Shown: positions 32,180-44,775 of the stretch, one piece after another
Position numbering within the stretch: position 1 is the first letter of the stretch
How the letters are laid out: each line of letters opens with the position of its first letter
NCBI GenBank assembly: GCA_903909215.1
Contig: CAIVUX010000005.1
Location: 1 to 56,169 of the forward strand
Direction: 5' to 3'
Length of the DNA stretch: 56,169 nucleotides
From: an uncultured Ferrovum sp.
Lineage (GTDB): Bacteria > Pseudomonadota > Gammaproteobacteria > Burkholderiales > Ferrovaceae
Notes under the pieces: generated by a model
The model's database searches: none
Seen by the model: the letters and a program-made list of their open reading frames with translations, nothing else
What the model was told of the DNA's origin: nothing
Program-made: the position numbers and the translations under genes

Positions 32180-34806
32180 GTGACTGTGTCTAAAAATCTG
32201 CTGATTGTTGAATCGCCTTCCAAGGCCAAGACGCTTAAAAAATACTTAGGGGCCAGTTTTGAAATACTGGCCTCCTACGGTCACGTGCGCGATTTAGTGC
32301 CTAAATCCGGTGCTGTAAACCCCGATGACCACTTCGCCATGAAGTATCAATTGGTGGAGCGCAATGAAAAACATGTGGATGCCATCGCCCGTGCGGTTAA
32401 AGCTGCCGACCAAATCTATCTGGCAACCGATCCGGACCGCGAAGGGGAAGCCATTGCTTGGCATTTGGCAGAAATTCTGCACAGTAAAAAACTACTGAAA
32501 GGCAAGACCATGCAACGCGTGGTGTTCTACGAAATTACGCAGAACGCCGTGCTAGAAGCCGTAGCCAACCCCCGTGAAATTTCCATGCCGTTGGTGAACG
32601 CCCAGCAAGCACGGCGCGCACTGGATTACTTGGTGGGGTTTAATCTATCGCCCTTGCTTTGGAAAAAAATTCGCCGCGGTCTCTCGGCTGGTCGCGTGCA
32701 AAGCCCTGCCCTGCGATTGATTGTGGAGCGTGAAAGCGAAATTGCCGCATTCAAGAGTGATGAGTATTGGAGCCTGCATTTAGATAGCCATAAGGACAAA
32801 CAATCCTTCACAGCGCGCCTTATCCAGTTTCAAGGGGAAAAATTGCAACAACTCAGCATTGGCTCGGAAACGCGCCAAGCAGAGGTACTGAAGGCTATTG
32901 AAGGCAAGGAGGCGCGCGTGACGCGCGTGGAAAAGAAACGCAAACAACGGCATGCCGCGCCCCCCTTCACCACCTCTACCTTGCAACAGGAGTCTGTACG
33001 CAAACTGGGCTTTACCACCGACCGCACCATGAAAATTGCCCAGCAACTCTATGAAGGGGTAGACATTGGCGGTGGCGCAGTAGGTTTAATTTCATACATG
33101 CGTACCGATTCAGTAAGCCTGTCGCAAGAGGCTTTAAATGATATTCGTGCCCACATTGCACAAAATTTTGATGGTGAATATTTACCGCCAAAACCCGTGT
33201 TTTACGCCAACAAATCCAAAAACGCGCAAGAGGCCCATGAGGCCATTCGTCCCACGGCTATTTCACGCTCGCCCGCTAATTTGCGTGGCCATTTGTCTGC
33301 AGAACAGTTTCGTTTGTATGAAATGATTTGGAAGCGCACCTTGGCCTGCCAAATGACACAGGCGCAATTTGATACCGTTAGCGTGGATATTGCAGCAGGG
33401 GATGAGGCCTTGTTCCGTGCCAGCGGGCAAACCTTAGTATTCCCCGGCTTCATTGCCGTTTACCGCGAAGACGAAGACGAAAGCGCTGAAAAGAAAGCGG
33501 ATAACGATGATGAATCGCGCCTACCCATTTTGGTGGAAGGTGAAACGCTTTCCATAGATCGATTATGGGGCGAGCAACATTTTACCCAGCCGCCGCCGCG
33601 TTACTCCGAAGCCAGCTTGGTAAAAGCTTTGGAAGAGTACGGCATTGGCCGCCCTTCCACCTATGCCAACATCATTAGTACCTTGGTAAACCGAGAATAC
33701 GTGTTGCTGGATAAAAAACGGTTCACGCCCACGGACGTGGGCGTGGTGGTGAACAAGTTTCTCACGGAACACTTTGCGCGTTATGTGGATTACGACTTCA
33801 CCGCCAAACTAGAAGACCAACTGGATTTGGTATCGGAAGGCAAACTGGAATGGTTGCCTGTGCTAGAACAGTTTTGGGGCGATTTTTCAAAGCAAGTGGA
33901 AGAAAAAGCGTCGGTAAGCCGTGCGGATGTCACGCAAGAGGCGCTGGATGAAGCCTGCCCCAAGTGTGGCAAGCAGCTTTCCATCCGCCTGGGGCGGCGC
34001 GGCAAGTTTGTGGGTTGCAGCGGATTTCCAGAGTGCGACTTTACACGCAATCTTGATGGTGCTGCGGGCCCTACAGAACCAATGATTATTACCCAACATC
34101 CCGAAGCCAACTTGCCGGTACTGCTCATGAACGGACCCTATGGTCCTTATTTGCAATTGGGTGAAGCGGGGGAAGAAGGCAAAAAACCAAAGCGCATTTC
34201 CATTCCCAAAAACCTAAACCCCGCGCAAGTCACGCCGGAAATTGCTCTACAGCTTTTGTCGTTACCGCGCCAGTTGGGCACCCATTCAGAAACAGGAAAA
34301 GTAGTGAATGTGAACATCGGCCGCTTTGGCCCCTACATTCAGCACGATGGCGGTTTCCGCTCCATTCCACGGGCAGACAATGTGTTCGATATTGGCTTAG
34401 AGCGCGCGCAGCAAATTCTGGCGGAACCCAAAGCGGTGGGTCGTGGCGCCTTGCGTCAACTGGGCCCCCATCCTGAAGACCAACAGCCGATTGGGGTTTA
34501 CAGTGGTCGCTACGGCGCCTACGTTAAACATGGCAAAGTAAACGCCACCTTGCCCGCAGACACTGAAATCGAAACACTGACCATTGAAGAAGCGATTGAG
34601 TTATTGGCTGCGCGAGTAGCCAAAACCGGCGGCGTTACCAAGAAAAAAGCAGCGCCGAAGAAAAAAGTGGCGGCCAAAAAGAAGGCGCCAGCAAAAAAAC
34701 CAGCCAAAGACGCGCTAAGCGACACCCCAAAAGAGAAGAAAGTGGTGGTGAAAAAGCCAGCCAAGAAAGCGGTGGCCAAGAAGACAGCGGTCAAAAAATC
34801 AGCGGA

Positions 34807-34810
<4 letters not shown>
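32180..34810 (+). CDS. topA: DNA topoisomerase I
   Basis: This 876-residue type IA topoisomerase starts with GTG. It has a TOPRIM domain (LLIVESPSKAKTL, ATDPDREGEAIAWH) and the catalytic tyrosine in LISYMRTDSVSLS. One four-cysteine zinc ribbon follows (CPKCGKQ...GCSGFPECDF), then two or three degenerate C-terminal repeats of the GRFGPYIQ/GRYGAYVKHG kind. The last 65 residues are a Lys/Ala/Pro-rich tail, likely a nonspecific DNA-binding arm. It relaxes negative supercoils. Confidence 0.96.
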
Positions 34811-38104
<3,294 letters not shown>

Positions 38105-38116
38105 TTAAAGGGATGG

Positions 38117-39229
38117 TTAGATGCGCATGGGCATCACGACGTATTTAAAGTTGTCGTTTTGGTTGGGCGCTGTAATCAGCACGCTGCTGTTGGCGTCACC
38201 AAAAGAACACACCACCGTTTCACAGGTGAGGTGGTTTAAAACATCCAATAAATAAGCAATGTTAAAACCAATATCAATAGGGTCTTGCGAGTACTTTACA
38301 TCCAGGTCGTCTTGTGCTTCCTCTTGTTCGTTGTTAGTGCACACAATAGCCAGACTGTCTTTTGTAAGCAGTAAGCGCACACCGCGAATTTTTTCGTTGG
38401 ATAAAATCGCCGCGCGCTGCAAGGCTTGTAATAAATCCAAACGCGGCAAGGTGAGGTGTTTGTCGTAACTGGTGGGGATTACGCGGGTGTAATCTGGGAA
38501 CTTGCCATCAATTACCTTGGAGAGTAATTCAATGTGCCCAAAAGAAAATATGGCTTGGCTGGGCCGCAGCGTCATGGTAACAGGCTCGTCTGTGGTGCTC
38601 ATAAGTTTAATAAGCTCAGAGACGGTTTTGCGAGGCAAAATAACATCGGTTTTTTCATATTTTTGCGCCATCGCTTCTGTGGTGTAACTCAACCGATGGC
38701 CGTCTGTGGCCACCACAGTGAGCATGCTGCCGTTTACAGACAGCAACGTGCCATTGAGGTAATACCGTACATCTTGTTGCGCCATGGCAAACTGCACGCG
38801 CTCTAGTAATGCTTTGAGGGTTTTTTGTGCTATGACCAGCGTAATTCCTTTGTCAGTAGATTCCGCCACTTTAGGAAAATCTTGTCCGGGTAGGGTTTGC
38901 AGACTAAAACGGCTCTTACCCGCGCGCACAATCAAACGATTGTCTTTGGTTTCAAGAGCCACCGCAGACTCGTTGGGAAGGCTGCGCAAAATATCATGCA
39001 ACTTGCGCGCGGACAAAGTGAGCGCGGGGCTATTGGGCGCGGCCTCGGTTAACGTGGCTTTGGTGCGAATTTGCACTTCCAGATCTGTGGCGGTCATAAA
39101 AAGCTCTAGGCCCTGAGCCTCAATGAGCACATTGGATAAAATAGGTAATGTGTGACGACGCTCTACAATTCCGATAACCGCTTGTAAGGGTTCTAAGAGC
39201 TTTTCACGTTGGGTCTTTAAAATAATCAT
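38117..39229 (-). CDS. dnaN: DNA polymerase III sliding clamp (beta subunit)
   Basis: This 370-residue clamp protein has the three-domain DnaN pattern, beginning MIILKTQREKLLEPLQAVIGIVERRHTLPILSNVLIEA and ending YVVMPMRI. It tethers DNA polymerase III to DNA. It lies downstream of dnaA on the same strand after a 214-base gap that holds a DnaA box. Confidence 0.97.
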   Translation of the reverse strand: MIILKTQREKLLEPLQAVIGIVERRHTLPILSNVLIEAQGLELFMTATDLEVQIRTKATLTEAAPNSPALTLSARKLHDILRSLPNESAVALETKDNRLIVRAGKSRFSLQTLPGQDFPKVAESTDKGITLVIAQKTLKALLERVQFAMAQQDVRYYLNGTLLSVNGSMLTVVATDGHRLSYTTEAMAQKYEKTDVILPRKTVSELIKLMSTTDEPVTMTLRPSQAIFSFGHIELLSKVIDGKFPDYTRVIPTSYDKHLTLPRLDLLQALQRAAILSNEKIRGVRLLLTKDSLAIVCTNNEQEEAQDDLDVKYSQDPIDIGFNIAYLLDVLNHLTCETVVCSFGDANSSVLITAPNQNDNFKYVVMPMRI

Positions 39230-39443
39230 TAATTTAACCTAAATAGATAAGTAATTAAGAGTCGGGGCTAACCTGTGGAGTACCCCATAAATAACTATAT
39301 AAACATTATATTGCGTAACACCCATCCCATGGGATAAGTCTTGTGTGTTTTGGTATGAAATGGGGATAAGTTCTGTGTTTTTTTTAAACCTGGTTTTATC
39401 CACATTTAACCCACACGTTATACCCGACTTATAGGCCGGGTTA
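39230..39443. promoter_or_regulatory. dnaA-dnaN intergenic region with DnaA boxes
   Basis: A perfect consensus DnaA box, TTATCCACA, lies at 39396-39404. A near match, TGGGGATAA (reverse of TTATCCCCA), lies at 39361-39369. The stretch is AT-rich around them. It could be part of the origin or a dnaN control region. Confidence 0.6.
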
Positions 39444-40790
39444 TTAACCGTTTAAAATCTGTTGCAAGGCCTGAAAATCTCGCTGGATGGTGTTGTCTGT
39501 TTCGCATAATTCTTGCACTTTTCGGCAGGCATGCAACACCGTGGTGTGGTCTCGCCCACCAAAAGCCTCTCCAATATCGGGTAAGCTCAGGCTTGTAATG
39601 TCTTTGGCCAAAGCCATAGCCACCTGGCGCGGGCGGGCTAGGGCCCGCGTTCTCTTCTTAGAGAACATGTCGCTGACCTTAATTTTATAAAAATCGGCCA
39701 CTGTTTTTTGAATGTTCTCAATAGAAATTTGTCGATGGCGTAAGGCCAAGATGTCCTTTAGAGCCTCTCGTGCCGACTGTAAGGTAATGGGGTCGCCCTT
39801 AAAGCCCGCGTAGGCCTGTACGCGTTTTAGGGCCCCTTCAAGCTCCCGCACATGGGAGCGAATATGTTTGGCAATAAAAAAAGCCACGTCTTCGTCTAGC
39901 GCAATTCCCTCTAGACGCGCTTTATTAATCAAGATGGCCACCCGCATTTCCAGCTCGGGGGCCTCTATGGCCACTGTAAGGCCCCAACCAAAACGAGAAA
40001 TAAGGCGTTCTTCTACACCTGCAATCTCGCGCGGGAAGCTGTCGCAGGTAATAATGACCTGTTTATGAGACTCCACCAGCGCGTTAAAGGCGAAGAAGAA
40101 CTCTTCTTGAGTGCGTGTTTTGCCCCCAAAGAATTGAATGTCATCGATCATGAGCAAATCAAGCGAATGATAGTGGCGCTTAAAACTGTCAAATGATTTA
40201 TGTTGATAAGTGCGCACTACATCCGACACGTATTTTTCAGCATGTAAGTAGCGCACCTGTGCGTGGGGTTGACGCTCTAAAATGCGATTGCCAATGGCGT
40301 GCATTAAATGGGTTTTGCCCAATCCCACCCCCCCATAAACGAACAGAGGGTTGTAGGCGACACCGGGGTTTTCGGCCACCTGTAACGCGGCGGCGCGCGC
40401 CAATTGGTTGGCTTTTCCGCCAATAAAGTTGTCGAAGGTAAAAGTAGGGTTAAGGCGGTGTTGTTCAAGCTGGGTGCGTGGCGCTGTGTGGACGGCAGCA
40501 GACCCGGGTGGGGCCGTCAGGCTTGAGGGGGTGGGGGTGGGTTCTGCACGCTCAGCCGCCCGACGCTCAGTGACCAAACGTACGTCCGTGATGCCTTCTT
40601 TAAGCGCCATTTCTTCAATGCGCCCCATAAAGCGGTCTTTTACCCACTGCAACACATACCGATTGGAGGCTGTGAGCGTTAACGTATTGTCCTGAATAAC
40701 GCCCCGCAAGGGCTTGATCCAGGTGGTAAATTGCTGTTCTGGCAGCTCTGTGCGCAGCTGGCTAACAGTGTTTATCCAAAAATTCGTCAT
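39444..40790 (-). CDS. dnaA: Chromosomal replication initiator DnaA
   Basis: This 448-residue protein has domain I ([25 protein letters not shown]), a short Pro-rich linker, AAA+ domain III ([30 protein letters not shown]) and DNA-binding domain IV with the signature near the C-terminus ([16 protein letters not shown]). It binds DnaA boxes and opens the origin. The start MTNFW at 40790 is the family start; a longer in-frame ATG at 40853 overlaps a DnaA box and is not credible. Confidence 0.97.
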   Translation of the reverse strand: MTNFWINTVSQLRTELPEQQFTTWIKPLRGVIQDNTLTLTASNRYVLQWVKDRFMGRIEEMALKEGITDVRLVTERRAAERAEPTPTPSSLTAPPGSAAVHTAPRTQLEQHRLNPTFTFDNFIGGKANQLARAAALQVAENPGVAYNPLFVYGGVGLGKTHLMHAIGNRILERQPHAQVRYLHAEKYVSDVVRTYQHKSFDSFKRHYHSLDLLMIDDIQFFGGKTRTQEEFFFAFNALVESHKQVIITCDSFPREIAGVEERLISRFGWGLTVAIEAPELEMRVAILINKARLEGIALDEDVAFFIAKHIRSHVRELEGALKRVQAYAGFKGDPITLQSAREALKDILALRHRQISIENIQKTVADFYKIKVSDMFSKKRTRALARPRQVAMALAKDITSLSLPDIGEAFGGRDHTTVLHACRKVQELCETDNTIQRDFQALQQILNG

Positions 40791-40985
40791 TGTAACTCTT
40801 TGATAATTATAGTTATTAAATTCTTTTTTATGGGATGTCTTAAAGTTATCCACGTGAGAGTGTAGCTTGGGTGGGATAACTTATCCACTGTCATACAAGG
40901 TTTCTTGTGGATATATACTCCTTGACGTGGGGGGGTGTTTCGAGGTTAAATCGCGGGTTCTGTTCACTGGTTCGAGAGTTTAATC
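40791..40985. other. Candidate replication origin (dnaA-rpmH intergenic region)
   Basis: The region between divergent dnaA and rpmH holds DnaA-box-like sequences at 40846-40854 (TTATCCACG), 40881-40889 (TTATCCACT), 40906-40914 (TGTGGATAT, opposite orientation) and a weaker one at 40871-40879. An AT-rich stretch lies at 40801-40835. Gene orientation switches here, as expected at oriC. A TATAAT on the minus strand (40806-40811) could be the dnaA -10 element. Confidence 0.7.
40922..40951 (+). promoter_or_regulatory. Sigma-70 promoter for rpmH
   Basis: TTGACG (40922-40927) and TTAAAT (40946-40951) are separated by 18 bases and lie 34 bases before the rpmH start codon, a position where a strong constitutive promoter is expected. 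Confidence 0.55.
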
Positions 40986-41120
40986 ATGAAGCGTACTTAC
41001 CAACCGTCGGTTACCAAGCGCAAGCGTACCCACGGATTCCGAGTTCGCATGAAAACCCGTGGTGGTCGTGCAATTATTAATGCACGTCGCGCACGGGGTC
41101 GCACGCGTCTCGCTGTTTAA
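40986..41120 (+). CDS. rpmH: 50S ribosomal protein L34
   Basis: This 44-residue, very basic protein reads [18 protein letters not shown] through [19 protein letters not shown] to LAV, the complete and universal L34 sequence. It is a small protein of the large ribosomal subunit. It starts at 40986 downstream of the candidate origin and is followed closely by rnpA. Confidence 0.98.
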   Translation: MKRTYQPSVTKRKRTHGFRVRMKTRGGRAIINARRARGRTRLAV

Positions 41121-41153
41121 GGGGTTCTTCTGAAGTCCGCTGCCTCGGCGAAG

Positions 41154-41510
41154 TTGTCCGATGGCCGTGAGTTTCAGGCGGTCCTCAATGCCCGCTGTGG
41201 TCGTGCGGGTGCTCACATTCGCCTATTGGCACAGCCCAATGGTTTGCCATATGCCCGTTTAGGGTTAGTGGTGGGCCGGAAAGTCTGTGCTTTGGCGGTG
41301 GGGCGTAATTACATGAAGCGGGTATGTCGAGAGCTGTTTCGGCACCATGCCAATGAATTGGCTGGTCTGGATGTGGTGGTACTTCATCACAAAGCTTTTA
41401 TACCTGGAATGTTTGAATCAATTTCCGCGGAGTTTGGGCTTCTGGTCCAAAGCGTTCAGAAATGTCGCGATTCATTAAAGCCCTTATCCGCGCCTACCAA
41501 ATCGGCATAA
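41154..41510 (+). CDS. rnpA: Ribonuclease P protein component
   Basis: This 118-residue basic protein has the RnpA core [28 protein letters not shown], equivalent to the RNR signature region, preceded by REFQAVL. It binds the RNase P RNA for tRNA 5' processing. The TTG at 41154 is the first usable start. The frame stays open to a CTG at 41130, which would restore a few more typical N-terminal residues, so the start is uncertain. Its end overlaps yidD by 49 bases. Confidence 0.92.
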   Translation: MSDGREFQAVLNARCGRAGAHIRLLAQPNGLPYARLGLVVGRKVCALAVGRNYMKRVCRELFRHHANELAGLDVVVLHHKAFIPGMFESISAEFGLLVQSVQKCRDSLKPLSAPTKSA

Positions 41511-41671
41511 GCCCCCTTATGGGACGCCATTGCCGTTTTGAGCCCAGTTGCTCTCATTATGCTATTGAGGCCATTGACCGCCATGGCGTGATGCATGGTG
41601 GCGGCTTAATCCTAAAACGCCTCTGCCGCTGCCATCCTTGGCATGTGGGTGGTTATGACCCCGTACCCTGA
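41462..41671 (+). CDS. yidD: Membrane protein insertion efficiency factor YidD
   Basis: This 69-residue protein ([60 protein letters not shown]) is a full-length YidD with its conserved cysteines. It assists YidC-dependent membrane insertion. It begins inside rnpA in another frame and is followed nine bases later by yidC, the conserved order. Confidence 0.96.
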   Translation: MSRFIKALIRAYQIGISPLMGRHCRFEPSCSHYAIEAIDRHGVMHGGGLILKRLCRCHPWHVGGYDPVP

Positions 41672-41680
41672 GACCCTTCC

Positions 41681-43330
41681 ATGAACCTGCAACGCATTAT
41701 TCCACTCGTCGTTTTTATTCTTTCCAGCTATATGTTGTGGGATGCTTGGCAAGCCCATAATCGTGCTCCTTTGGCCGCTGCCGCGGTTAATGCGCCTACG
41801 GGAAATAATTCTCTGCCCAGTACCACAGTGGCCAATATCAATGCCAATACCACCGTGCCCACCTTACCCCAGTCGGCCCAAACACCTTCTGCGGAAGGGC
41901 TAAAGCGCGGCGTGCGCGTGCATGTAAAAACCGATGTGGTGGATGCAGAAATTGATACGGACGGCGCCGATTTACGCAGCCTTAAATTGTTGCGTCATTT
42001 TGCTGCGGACGACGGTGACCGACCCATTGATTTATTCGAAGATCGCAGCGACTTAATCTATGTGGCGCAAAGCGGGTTATTGGGTAATGGATTGCCCAAT
42101 CACACCACACTTTTTAGCGCCGACCAAACATCCGTTTCATTAGGCGACGGCCAAAGTGCTGTAGATGTTAGCCTCAAGGCCGTGGTGTCTGGCGTGGCCG
42201 AAGTCACCAAAACGTATCATTTTGCGCGCGCCAGTTATTTGGTCACGCTCACCACCACAGTGCGAAACTTAGGCGCAGTGGAATTATCTCCGGACGCCTA
42301 CTTTCAATTCTTGCGCGTCACCAAAGCGCCACCAGGCGACCCGCGTTTTGTGAGCACTTACACGGGCCCCGCGGTTTATACCGACGCGAATAAGTTCCAA
42401 AAAGTCAGCTTCGAAGATATTGGTAAGGGCAAACACAATTATCCCACCAGTGCCAAAGACGGTTGGGTGGCGATGTTGCAACATTACTTCATGGCAGCCT
42501 GGTTGCCGGCAGATGGAATGCAGCGCGAATTTTTTATGCGCAAAGTGAGCGATGATTTGTATACTGCGGGCGTTATTGTGTCCATGGGTAAAATTGCGCC
42601 CGGCGCTAGTGTGTCACTACCGGTGCCGCTTTATGCGGGCCCTCAAGAGGGCGATATGTTGAAAGCCTTGGCCCCCGGTTTAGATCTCACCATTGATTAT
42701 GGATGGCTTACCATTATTGCCACACCTCTCTTTTATGTGTTGTCGTGGATTCAAAAGGGGGTGGGCAACTGGGGTGTGGCCATTATTTTATTAACGGTGT
42801 TGATAAAGGCGATCTTCTTCCCGCTCTCGGCAGCCAGCTATAAATCCATGGCGCGTATGCGTCTGGTGCAGCCTAAAATGACGCGCATTAAAGAGCAGTA
42901 TGGCGACGATAAGCAACGCATGAACCAGGCCATGATGGAGCTCTATAAAACAGAAAAAATTAACCCCTTGGGCGGTTGCTTGCCCATGGTGGTGCAGATC
43001 CCTGTTTTCATCGCGCTGTATTGGGTGTTGTTGGGTTCGGTGGAATTGCGTCACGCGCCGTTCTTCGGTTGGATTCACGATTTGGCGGCACAAGACCCAT
43101 ACTACATTTTGCCGGTGTTGATGACGGCCACCATGTTCTTGCAACAGCGCATGAGCCCTAAGCCGCCCGATCCCGTACAGGCCAAGATTATGATGTTTAT
43201 GCCGCTGGCTTTTAGTGTGATGTTCTTTTTCTTCCCAGCGGGTTTGGTGTTGTATTGGGTGGTGAACAACGTGCTCTCCATTGCTCAGCAATGGCAAATC
43301 ACCCGTATGATAGGTGATGGCAAGCACTGA
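41681..43330 (+). CDS. yidC: Membrane protein insertase YidC
   Basis: This 549-residue protein has an N-terminal membrane anchor (IIPLVVFILSSYMLWDAW) and a large periplasmic beta-sandwich domain. The conserved C-terminal insertase core follows (LLTVLIKAIFFPLSAASYKSMARM, GCLPMVVQIPVFIALYWVLL, PAGLVLYWVVNNVLSIAQQW). It inserts inner-membrane proteins, including ATP synthase subunits a and c encoded downstream. The stop lies within the first codons of mnmE. Confidence 0.96.
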   Translation: MNLQRIIPLVVFILSSYMLWDAWQAHNRAPLAAAAVNAPTGNNSLPSTTVANINANTTVPTLPQSAQTPSAEGLKRGVRVHVKTDVVDAEIDTDGADLRSLKLLRHFAADDGDRPIDLFEDRSDLIYVAQSGLLGNGLPNHTTLFSADQTSVSLGDGQSAVDVSLKAVVSGVAEVTKTYHFARASYLVTLTTTVRNLGAVELSPDAYFQFLRVTKAPPGDPRFVSTYTGPAVYTDANKFQKVSFEDIGKGKHNYPTSAKDGWVAMLQHYFMAAWLPADGMQREFFMRKVSDDLYTAGVIVSMGKIAPGASVSLPVPLYAGPQEGDMLKALAPGLDLTIDYGWLTIIATPLFYVLSWIQKGVGNWGVAIILLTVLIKAIFFPLSAASYKSMARMRLVQPKMTRIKEQYGDDKQRMNQAMMELYKTEKINPLGGCLPMVVQIPVFIALYWVLLGSVELRHAPFFGWIHDLAAQDPYYILPVLMTATMFLQQRMSPKPPDPVQAKIMMFMPLAFSVMFFFFPAGLVLYWVVNNVLSIAQQWQITRMIGDGKH

Positions 43331-44666
43331 GATTATTGCTGCCATTGCCACTGCCCCGGGCCGCGCTGGCATTGGCGTGGTGCGGGTGTCAGGCCCTGAC
43401 TTATGTTCCTTTGCCAAGCAGCTCACAGGCATGGATGCTCCTTCTGCGCGACAGGCCGCCTTACGGATCTTTCGTGATGCGCAGGGCGCCCCCTTAGACC
43501 AAGGTTTATTGCTGTATTTTCCGGCTCCCGCATCCTTTACAGGGGAAGATGTCTTTGAAATTCAAGGACATGGCGGAGATGCTGTATTGCGTCTCCTGCT
43601 CTTGCGCTGCCAGGAATTGGGTGCGCGCCTGGCCCGACCCGGTGAATTTACCCAACGGGCCTACCTCAACCATAAACTCGATTTAGCGCAAGCCGAAGCC
43701 GTGGCCGACTTGATTGACGCCGAAAGCCAGGCGGCTGTGCGCGGGGCCTTACGTTCCTTGAGTGGTGTGTTTTCAGAGCAGGTAAACGCCTTGGTGGCGG
43801 CCTTGATTGATTTGCGCTTGCGTGTGGAGGGCAGCATAGACTTTGCTGACGAGGGGATTGAGTTCTTGGCGCAAGCCAACCCTGCGGGCCGCATTCATGA
43901 ACTGTTGGTCTTGTTGGCGGGCCTATTGCACAGCGCCTTGCAGGGCAGCTTGCTGCGCACTGGGCGCCGTGTGGTGTTGGTGGGCGCGCCCAATGTGGGC
44001 AAATCAAGCCTGTTGAACGCCTTGGCCGAAGAAAGCCATGCCATCGTCACCGATATTCCGGGTACCACGCGCGACGCTATCCGCACCACCGTGTTGATTG
44101 AGGGGGTGCCGTTTCATATAGTGGATACCGCCGGTATTCGGCCCACCCAAGACCCTGTGGAGCAAGCGGGTATTCAGCGCACCTGGGCCGCTATTGCTGA
44201 CGCGGATTTGGCGCTTGTCTTGACCGATGTTACCCACGATGCCCCTCCCGATCTTCTGACGCAATTGCCGCAGTCCTTGCCGCGTCTTTTGGTGCGCAAT
44301 AAAGTGGACCTTAGGGGCCAGATGGGGGGTCAGACCCCAAATGGGGGGCTGACCCCCCATCTGGCCACCCCCAACCTTGAGGTTTCGGCCAAAACCGGCG
44401 AGGGACTTGCGGCACTGAAAGCCCTGTTGCTGCAACAGGCGGGGTGGCAGTCCTCTGCAGAGCCCCCCTTTATGGCCCGTGAGCGTCATGTGGCCGCTCT
44501 GCGTGAAGCTCAAGCCCACCTACAGCTGGCCCTAAACCAGAACGCTGTGGAGTTACTGGCAGAATCCTTGCGCTTGGCCCAACAGGCCTTAACGGGCATT
44601 ACCGGCCATTTTTCAGCGGATGATTTGTTGGGGGAAATCTTTTCTCGCTTTTGTATCGGCAAGTAA
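43317..44666 (+). CDS. mnmE: tRNA modification GTPase MnmE with an in-frame repeat insertion
   Basis: This 449-residue protein has the N-terminal folate-binding domain (IAAIATAPGRAGIGVVRVSG), and a G domain with LVGAPNVGKSSLLNAL (G1), DIPGTTRD (G2), DTAGIR (G3), NKVD (G4) and SAKTGEG (G5). It ends in the conserved FSRFCIGK, whose Cys is needed for activity. Between G4 and G5 it carries RGQMGGQTPNGGLTPHLA, encoded by a palindromic repeat, at a loop of variable length. With MnmG it modifies the wobble uridine of certain tRNAs. A GTG one codon upstream (43314) is an alternative start. Confidence 0.95.
   Translation: MASTEIIAAIATAPGRAGIGVVRVSGPDLCSFAKQLTGMDAPSARQAALRIFRDAQGAPLDQGLLLYFPAPASFTGEDVFEIQGHGGDAVLRLLLLRCQELGARLARPGEFTQRAYLNHKLDLAQAEAVADLIDAESQAAVRGALRSLSGVFSEQVNALVAALIDLRLRVEGSIDFADEGIEFLAQANPAGRIHELLVLLAGLLHSALQGSLLRTGRRVVLVGAPNVGKSSLLNALAEESHAIVTDIPGTTRDAIRTTVLIEGVPFHIVDTAGIRPTQDPVEQAGIQRTWAAIADADLALVLTDVTHDAPPDLLTQLPQSLPRLLVRNKVDLRGQMGGQTPNGGLTPHLATPNLEVSAKTGEGLAALKALLLQQAGWQSSAEPPFMARERHVAALREAQAHLQLALNQNAVELLAESLRLAQQALTGITGHFSADDLLGEIFSRFCIGK
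44316..44366. repeat. Palindromic element in mnmE with 18-base inverted arms
   Basis: GGCCAGATGGGGGGTCAG (44316-44333) and its exact complement CTGACCCCCCATCTGGCC (44349-44366) flank 15 bases. GGGGTCAGACCCC lies at 44326-44338; a one-base-shorter variant, GGGGCTGACCCC, lies at 44345-44356. It is the same core as in fmt and glmU. It adds no stop codon in the mnmE frame. Confidence 0.93.
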
Positions 44667-44680
44667 CCCCACTGCGTCGA

Positions 44681-44696
44681 TGTTTCACGTGAAACA
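44681..44696. promoter_or_regulatory. parS centromere site
   Basis: TGTTTCACGTGAAACA is a perfect match to the 16-base palindromic parS sequence bound by ParB. It lies between mnmE and mnmG, about 3.4 kb from parB and 4 kb from the candidate origin, where chromosomal parS sites normally cluster. Confidence 0.97.
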
Positions 44697-44775
44697 ATGG
44701 GACTTTTCTTGGGGAACAGGCGTGCCATACAGTATTATGTTTGTCCGACAGATTTGGGGTTGAAAAACGCTTTTT

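Noticed and set aside
44325-44366. CRISPR repeat
   Set aside because: The palindromes in fmt, mnmE and glmU are inside coding genes, lack regularly spaced unique spacers and have no cas genes nearby.
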